A stretch of DNA of 64,000 bases from Dirofilaria immitis. Taxonomy: Eukaryota; Nematoda; Chromadorea; Rhabditida; Onchocercidae. The translations under genes were made by a program, and so were the position numbers. The DNA is taken from contig JAKNDB010000110.1 in NCBI GenBank assembly GCA_024305405.1, positions 3,596,001-3,660,000 of the forward strand, in the 5' to 3' direction. Of this stretch, positions 58,522 through 64,000 are shown piece by piece; position 1 is the first letter of the stretch; the number at the start of each line of letters is the position of its first letter. The notes under the pieces are model-generated. The model was not told where the DNA came from and ran no database searches. It saw nothing but the letters and a program-made list of their open reading frames with translations.

Positions 58522-60162
58522 TACATCGGTAACTCTGCAATTTAAAATATCAAAAATTTAAAGCTTAAAAATGTTTGTTATATCTTATTAAAACGACTTT
58601 GGTAAAAAAATACAGCTATTTAAGTTCGTTTAAATTAATTCAACTTTTCATATTACTTTTCTAACTATCAATGCAAGTGTGAAGAAAGAATTAATTCACA
58701 TTCATAATAATGATTTTATTGAAATATTTGGAAAATTTTATCTTAAATAAATATAATTTTATAAAATTATTCCAAAATTAGCTCAAATATGATTGAAATG
58801 AAAGAGGAAAAGTAAGTTAAGCATAATATTTTCTATTTTAGATTGACATGACATTTTCATAATTTTAGCGAAAAATTTTGTGCAATTATACAAATGCCTA
58901 ATTAATTTGGCTATAGCATTTAAGAAATTATTTTGAAACTATTATCCGAAATATAAACCATAATTTTAGTTTCTGATAGTCTAACAAAAATTTATCCATT
59001 TTATCAATAACAACGATAAATCAAGCGCATCCAGCCTTTCCTAGTTTTAGTTAAAAACGAGAAAAAAATTTGATCAGTAATGAGATGATAACTCGTTTCG
59101 CTTTAAACTTGTAAAAACTATTCAAGATTTTATGCAAGAATTTTAGCAGAACCAGAAATTTTGATTGATAAGTAAATTTCTTTCTTTCTGAATATTTCGA
59201 TTTTAAAAATTAGTAAATTAAACTTCAAAAATACTGTTTTCCAATATATTTGTGTTTTATTTGTTGGATGAAATGAATAAAGAACAATAAAGTTTGCAGC
59301 ATTCTTGAAATCTGATAAAACTTTTGAATAAACAACAAGGAAATTTCGTTTTCTTTTCAAATAAATCCTTTATCATTGGACTTCATAAAAAAATGGCTTT
59401 CAAAAAATTTTCTCACGTCCTTTTACTTTTGTTTCTTCCTTAAATGACATAACGATGTCACTTGGATTTCATTTTGCAACATTCTTACTTTTTATTCTTT
59501 AAATAGAAAAGGAAGTATGAAGTATAAATGTTATTTTATAATGAACATACTACTGCTAGTAGTAACATACTACTAAAATCTTATCCAAATAAATTCAGAT
59601 GTTACTTATGAAATAGAAATTAAACAGTAAGGCAGTTACCTTTTTTAAATAAAAATAGCGATCAGTGATGGAAATTGAAAAGAGAAGAAAATGGAAACAC
59701 TCTATTTATAAGAGGATTAAATAGGAAATGTGCATAAGGAAGTTTACATGGAATGCAATAAAATTCCCAAGTTTTCTTTCTTTTCATCTGCAGCTGTTAT
59801 CATTTCCAGCAGATCATTTATCAATTTTCCTTTAGGTTATATTAACATTTCCCTGATTTAGTTAGGAAGAGAAATTGAATGGTCTTCCAGGATAATGGTT
59901 AAAAAGTTAAGTTCATACTGTCGATTATAACCAAAAGAGAATAGACGATTTAATTGATAATATGAATATCTGTCATCAAAAAGAAAGAAAAAAATACAAA
60001 TGTAACAATTGACATTCAAGCAAATTCATGCTTATTTCAACCAGATTATAAAGTCGTTGTTACGCTAGAGGTATGGATATTTATTATTAATTAAAAAGCA
60101 ATCAATATGCTTTGAGAAATGCTATCAATAATAAATAAACCTGGATCTTTTTGTTGCATAGG

Positions 60163-60231
<69 letters not shown>
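60163..60231. repeat. (AAT)n microsatellite, about 23 units
   Basis: Uninterrupted AAT units of about 69 bases. Confidence 0.97.
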
Positions 60232-61312
60232 TATAGGCAACAAAGAGATGTAAGAATAATTTAGTTAATGAGAATGTTGTTTCTAGCAATACTTCATTGA
60301 CATCGAATTCAACAATTGTCTGATGTAAGGTAATAATAGTCGAAAAGGCTGAAAATTAGCAAAACTTGATACTTTTTAGTCCATTTTTCACTTAGGAAAT
60401 AGTGATCTTAAAGTTAAAATGAACAAGTAGTATATGAATAATATTGATGTTGCAATTATTCGAATGTAATATTTCAATTGTGATAATATAAAATTATCAA
60501 AGTTGATAGATATATTGCTTATTTATTCGCTTTTAATTATCGATATAATTTGAAATAATTATTATTCCTTAAACAAAAATAATAAAAGAAAGAATGAAAT
60601 AAATGATTTGAATCGTCGAAAAAATGATAATTATACAAAACATCATGATCAATCAGATAATAGAAAATTGAGGAAAAATAATCGAAAGAAATGGCAACAT
60701 GATTTTTTAAATATAATTATAGAAAAATATTCGAATAAACGATGAATCATTGATATATATGTGAAGTAATTCGATATTATAATTTTATATTTCAATGATA
60801 AGAAATCACAACAAAATTAGATGTATGCGATTTGTAAAAATTATATCAATAAATGTGTGTAAGTAAATAAGAGAAATATATCGTGAAGAGAGAGATGGAT
60901 AATTTTAAGAATAATGATTGATGGAATTCATCGAATGAAATGATTGAATGAATGAGTGAGAGAGCGATCGAGTTGAATCAAATGAAAGTTATAAAGCATA
61001 AATTTGCTGTTATGAGTTAAATATTTTGGATAATTGAAGTTTAATAGTCGAATTGTTATCGAAAGGAATCGAACGTTAACACATAAATGGATGGTAAATA
61101 GGAATGCATTATAAAGTTGTTTGCTTGCTTTCTTATAAGCTTATTTACTCATTCAAATGGAACAAAATTTTTCCCTTCCATTCATTTACCATTCTATTAA
61201 TCCAGTCCATTCCGATAACCGGAAATTTGATTATCATCTGTAAGTTAACTGATTGATAGTACCGCCAATATATCAAATCATTGTAATGAATCTTTCGATA
61301 TACAACATAAAA

Positions 61313-61328
61313 ATTGATTGATTGATTA

Positions 61329-61359
<31 letters not shown>
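61313..61359. repeat. (TTGA)n microsatellite
   Basis: About eleven TTGA units with one TTAA interruption. Confidence 0.93.
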
Positions 61360-63423
61360 TAAGCTAAACATATAATTTCAATCAAAACAGAAGAAAAAAA
61401 TAATCTCATTTATTTGCTATCCTTTGATTTGGACTAAAATTAATATATCGTTGTTGGAATTTATCAATTCATTTCTTTACATTCTTTCCTACTTTATCAA
61501 ATTTCTCTAATTCTTCTTGGCTACTATTTTCATTTCATTGTTCCTTTTCTCATATTTCCTTCATCATTTAATTATAGTATTCCCTTAATTATAATAGTCC
61601 TTCACGGTTCATCTTCCTGCGGAAATCAAATCAAATTCCAGAATTGTGTTTATGCACCAATAAGTTAATACAATTTTGTTTGCCAAGTAACTTTATCACT
61701 CAAGTTTAATACAAATAAAGTCGGCTGAATGATTTGTTTATCAATTTATTAACTAAATATTGATTTGTAGCAATCATCTTCTGCTGCTTTTTTTCGGTAA
61801 TAAATGCACTAGCAGAATGTTGATATGCCATGATGGAGGATAATCCTCAATGCATGATAGACCAATCTAGAATTGATCTCTATTATGCTCTCAACTATAT
61901 TGATACTAACTTTCGAGTATTTGGGGAATGAGAAAACTTAAGTAAATTTTCCCAAATCTAACTTAATCATTAATTTTCAATTAAATTCTTTTATAACTTT
62001 AGTTTTTCAATCCGGTTCCCCAGGGTATAGTTATATCATAAAATCACCATAATTAATTTACAGAGATACCTCATTTTTAAGTTAATTACTGATTAATGAC
62101 ACTAATGTCCAATGATCAACACCTGCCTCAATCCTATTTATTAATTAAACAACCAGCTTAGATAATAATAACATCAAAAATTGATTAACCATAGCAACGT
62201 TTCGTAGTCATAAGCTTATAGCATAAAATTGATAGAATGTTTATTTGTTAGTAGAAAACTAATACTAGCAATTGAAAAATGGTATATATTTTATTGAGTA
62301 AATGACGTTTTCATACCTACGTCATCATCAATGAAACAAATAATTTCTACTTCATTTTGAACGTAGGTAATTAAATCTTTTCCTATTGATATTCAAAGCT
62401 TAACGATAAAAATGGAAGTTTAGTTTTAAAATGTACTACATTTAGCACTCAATTTTATATACTTCTCCATCTGCTACCAGATACCACTGCATTGTAATTC
62501 ATCAATTTTTCAATAAAGCAAAAAATATATATATGCACATATACATATATATATATATATATAACTTTCTTTTTACAACTTTCTATAAAAAAAGGAAAAA
62601 AAATCTCATACGATTTTATCCAAAATTGAATTTTTGAAAATTTATTATTATACGTTAAAATACTAATTAAAATAAACTATCAGTGATTAAATGAGTTATC
62701 GTTCGTTTTTCCCCCTATTTGTTAATTTGAATTAAATATTTCTCTATTTAAATCTCTCCCCATTTTTATTTTTATTTTTTCTATATTCATATCAATGGTT
62801 CAAATGATGACCATCCGTAATATCTTTATATCGATGATTCACTAGACCGAAATTTATTGACTAATTTAATTTTTTTAATTTCAACCTTATTTCTTATTTC
62901 AAAATACATAAAGCATTTTAAGCTCACTTTACTTTTTAAAAGAAAATTTTTAACAAAACTTGCGTTTCCTTTCACGTAAAATAAAAAATCAATAAATATT
63001 GTAAAATGCTTTATCATACTCGTTGAATAAGCATTGGTAATTATTATTAAATCATTGTAGTTTTTAAAGACTTATCAGTCTCATCTTAATAGCAAATCGT
63101 TTCTAGCTAAAAATTACAAAACTAACAAAATCATTAGGAACTTGTAATTTAACAAATTCTACAAATAAAATATCATAAAAAATTATATCTTCCTATTAGA
63201 CAATACTATGAAGTCATGGCATGCTAATCTCGATCAGTTATCATTTCAAAGATCATAAAAATATTTAAAAACGAAGATGTGAAACTACTACATTGTAAAT
63301 GTTTCGTCATCCAACATGTTGCCATCATTCCCAATTGAAACCCATATGAATTAACATCGATAAATTTGGTTTCGTTTACAATCCATAAATAACATTGCTA
63401 ACTGCACTGTTTCGTCTCAAAGT

Positions 63424-63462
63424 ATGGCGGAAGATGTCGAAGAGAAGGATTGGAAGCAATTA
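63424..63462 (+). CDS. Candidate first exon of a gene near the right edge
   Basis: ATG at 63424 opens MAEDVEEKDWKQL, then GTGGGA as a possible donor. A 17-base exon-like segment at 63702-63718 (after TATTCCAG, before GTAAGA) joins in phase. An SL-type acceptor (CTCAAAG) lies just before the ATG. Evidence is weak: very short pieces, no known family, and a downstream continuation that soon stops. Confidence 0.22.
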
Positions 63463-64000
63463 GTGGGATGTTTCCTAAAATTTTATTTCAATGAGATTTA
63501 AGCCTATTAGTTAGCAAGTGTTGCTGCTTAATTTCTTGCAAAATGTAAATAGTTAGTGCCAAGATTATTGCCATTGATCAACACGGGTTGTGATAATAAT
63601 ATTTCTCACATTTAAAATCTAATTTTTGATAATAATCATAATGGATAAACATATTCATCATTATATATATAAATATATATATTTCTGATTTTCTATTCCA
63701 GAAAATTGCTAATTATAGGTAAGAAATAAATTTTTATAAGTTATCATTTTTAGGAAATTTTTTATCCTTCACTTTTAGATTCCATACGATATTTACAAAT
63801 GAACCATTTTAAATTTATAGTATCAACGATATCGTAACAAATCAGAACATTTTTTTTTTCTTGAAAAATATTATCTGTTGTTTATTTGTTTACATAATTT
63901 CGGAAAGTTATGAATTCTTCTGAAAAAGGGGAGGAAAGAAAACAAAACAAAAATCTATTTATTTAATACTATCGTACATATGAAATGAACTTGTGGCGAA
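63463..64000. other. AT-rich right edge
   Basis: Nothing supported beyond the possible 17-base exon at 63702-63718. Confidence 0.4.

Larger units (their letters stand above)
58536..63423. other. AT-rich intergenic desert
   Basis: No supported gene. Contains (AAT)n at 60163-60231, (TTGA)n at 61313-61359 and (AT)n near 62521-62563. The promoter of the atlastin-like gene should lie at its left end. Confidence 0.55.

Overview
This is a gene-sparse, roughly 70% A+T animal genome segment with many small spliced exons, T-rich TTTTCAG-type 3' splice sites, candidate spliced-leader acceptors a few bases before start codons, and long AT-rich tracts full of microsatellites. The protein set (HIPK-type kinase, TAF12, an SLC17-like transporter, a TRAIP-like RING protein, a Shisa-like protein, an atlastin) and the compact exons fit a nematode; the composition suggests a filarial or other spirurid worm. 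That assignment is inference, since no rRNA or mitochondrial marker is present.

Layout. 1-7.4 kb: a HIPK family kinase gene on + whose 5' end lies outside the window. 7.4-11.4 kb: its 3' flank, one orphan exon candidate and a perfect 16-bp hairpin. 11.4-14.7 kb: taf-12 on -, with small ORF candidates on + next to its 5' end. 15.6-20.0 kb: a ten-exon SLC17-like transporter on -. 20-25 kb: empty AT-rich sequence with (TG)n and (TC)n. 25.1-26.4 kb: a TRAIP-like RING protein on -, with a hairpin at a splice site. 26.4-28.5 kb: decayed tandem repeats. 28.6-29.9 kb: a small mitochondrial-type membrane protein on +. 31.1-31.4 kb: a small two-exon ORF. 31.4-42.7 kb: a repeat-rich desert with (GAT)n and (TG)/(TATG)n blocks and one GC-rich island. 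42.8-53.2 kb: a Shisa-like protein on + with very long introns. 55.2-58.5 kb: an atlastin-like membrane GTPase on -. 58.5-64 kb: mostly empty.

The genes do not form a pathway or operon; they are independent housekeeping, signalling and membrane genes. The most consistent unusual feature is that at least five conserved genes can be read through only by adding one or two bases at specific places, usually in or beside short homopolymers. Exon lengths then become exact multiples of three. This looks like systematic base loss in the assembly rather than decay of every gene, but it affects important sites (the HIPK kinase domain and the atlastin P-loop) and would break automatic annotation. I saw no clear new biological system. 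The better leads are the GC-rich island between microsatellites, two perfect hairpins, a 74-bp direct repeat and several unrecognised small genes.
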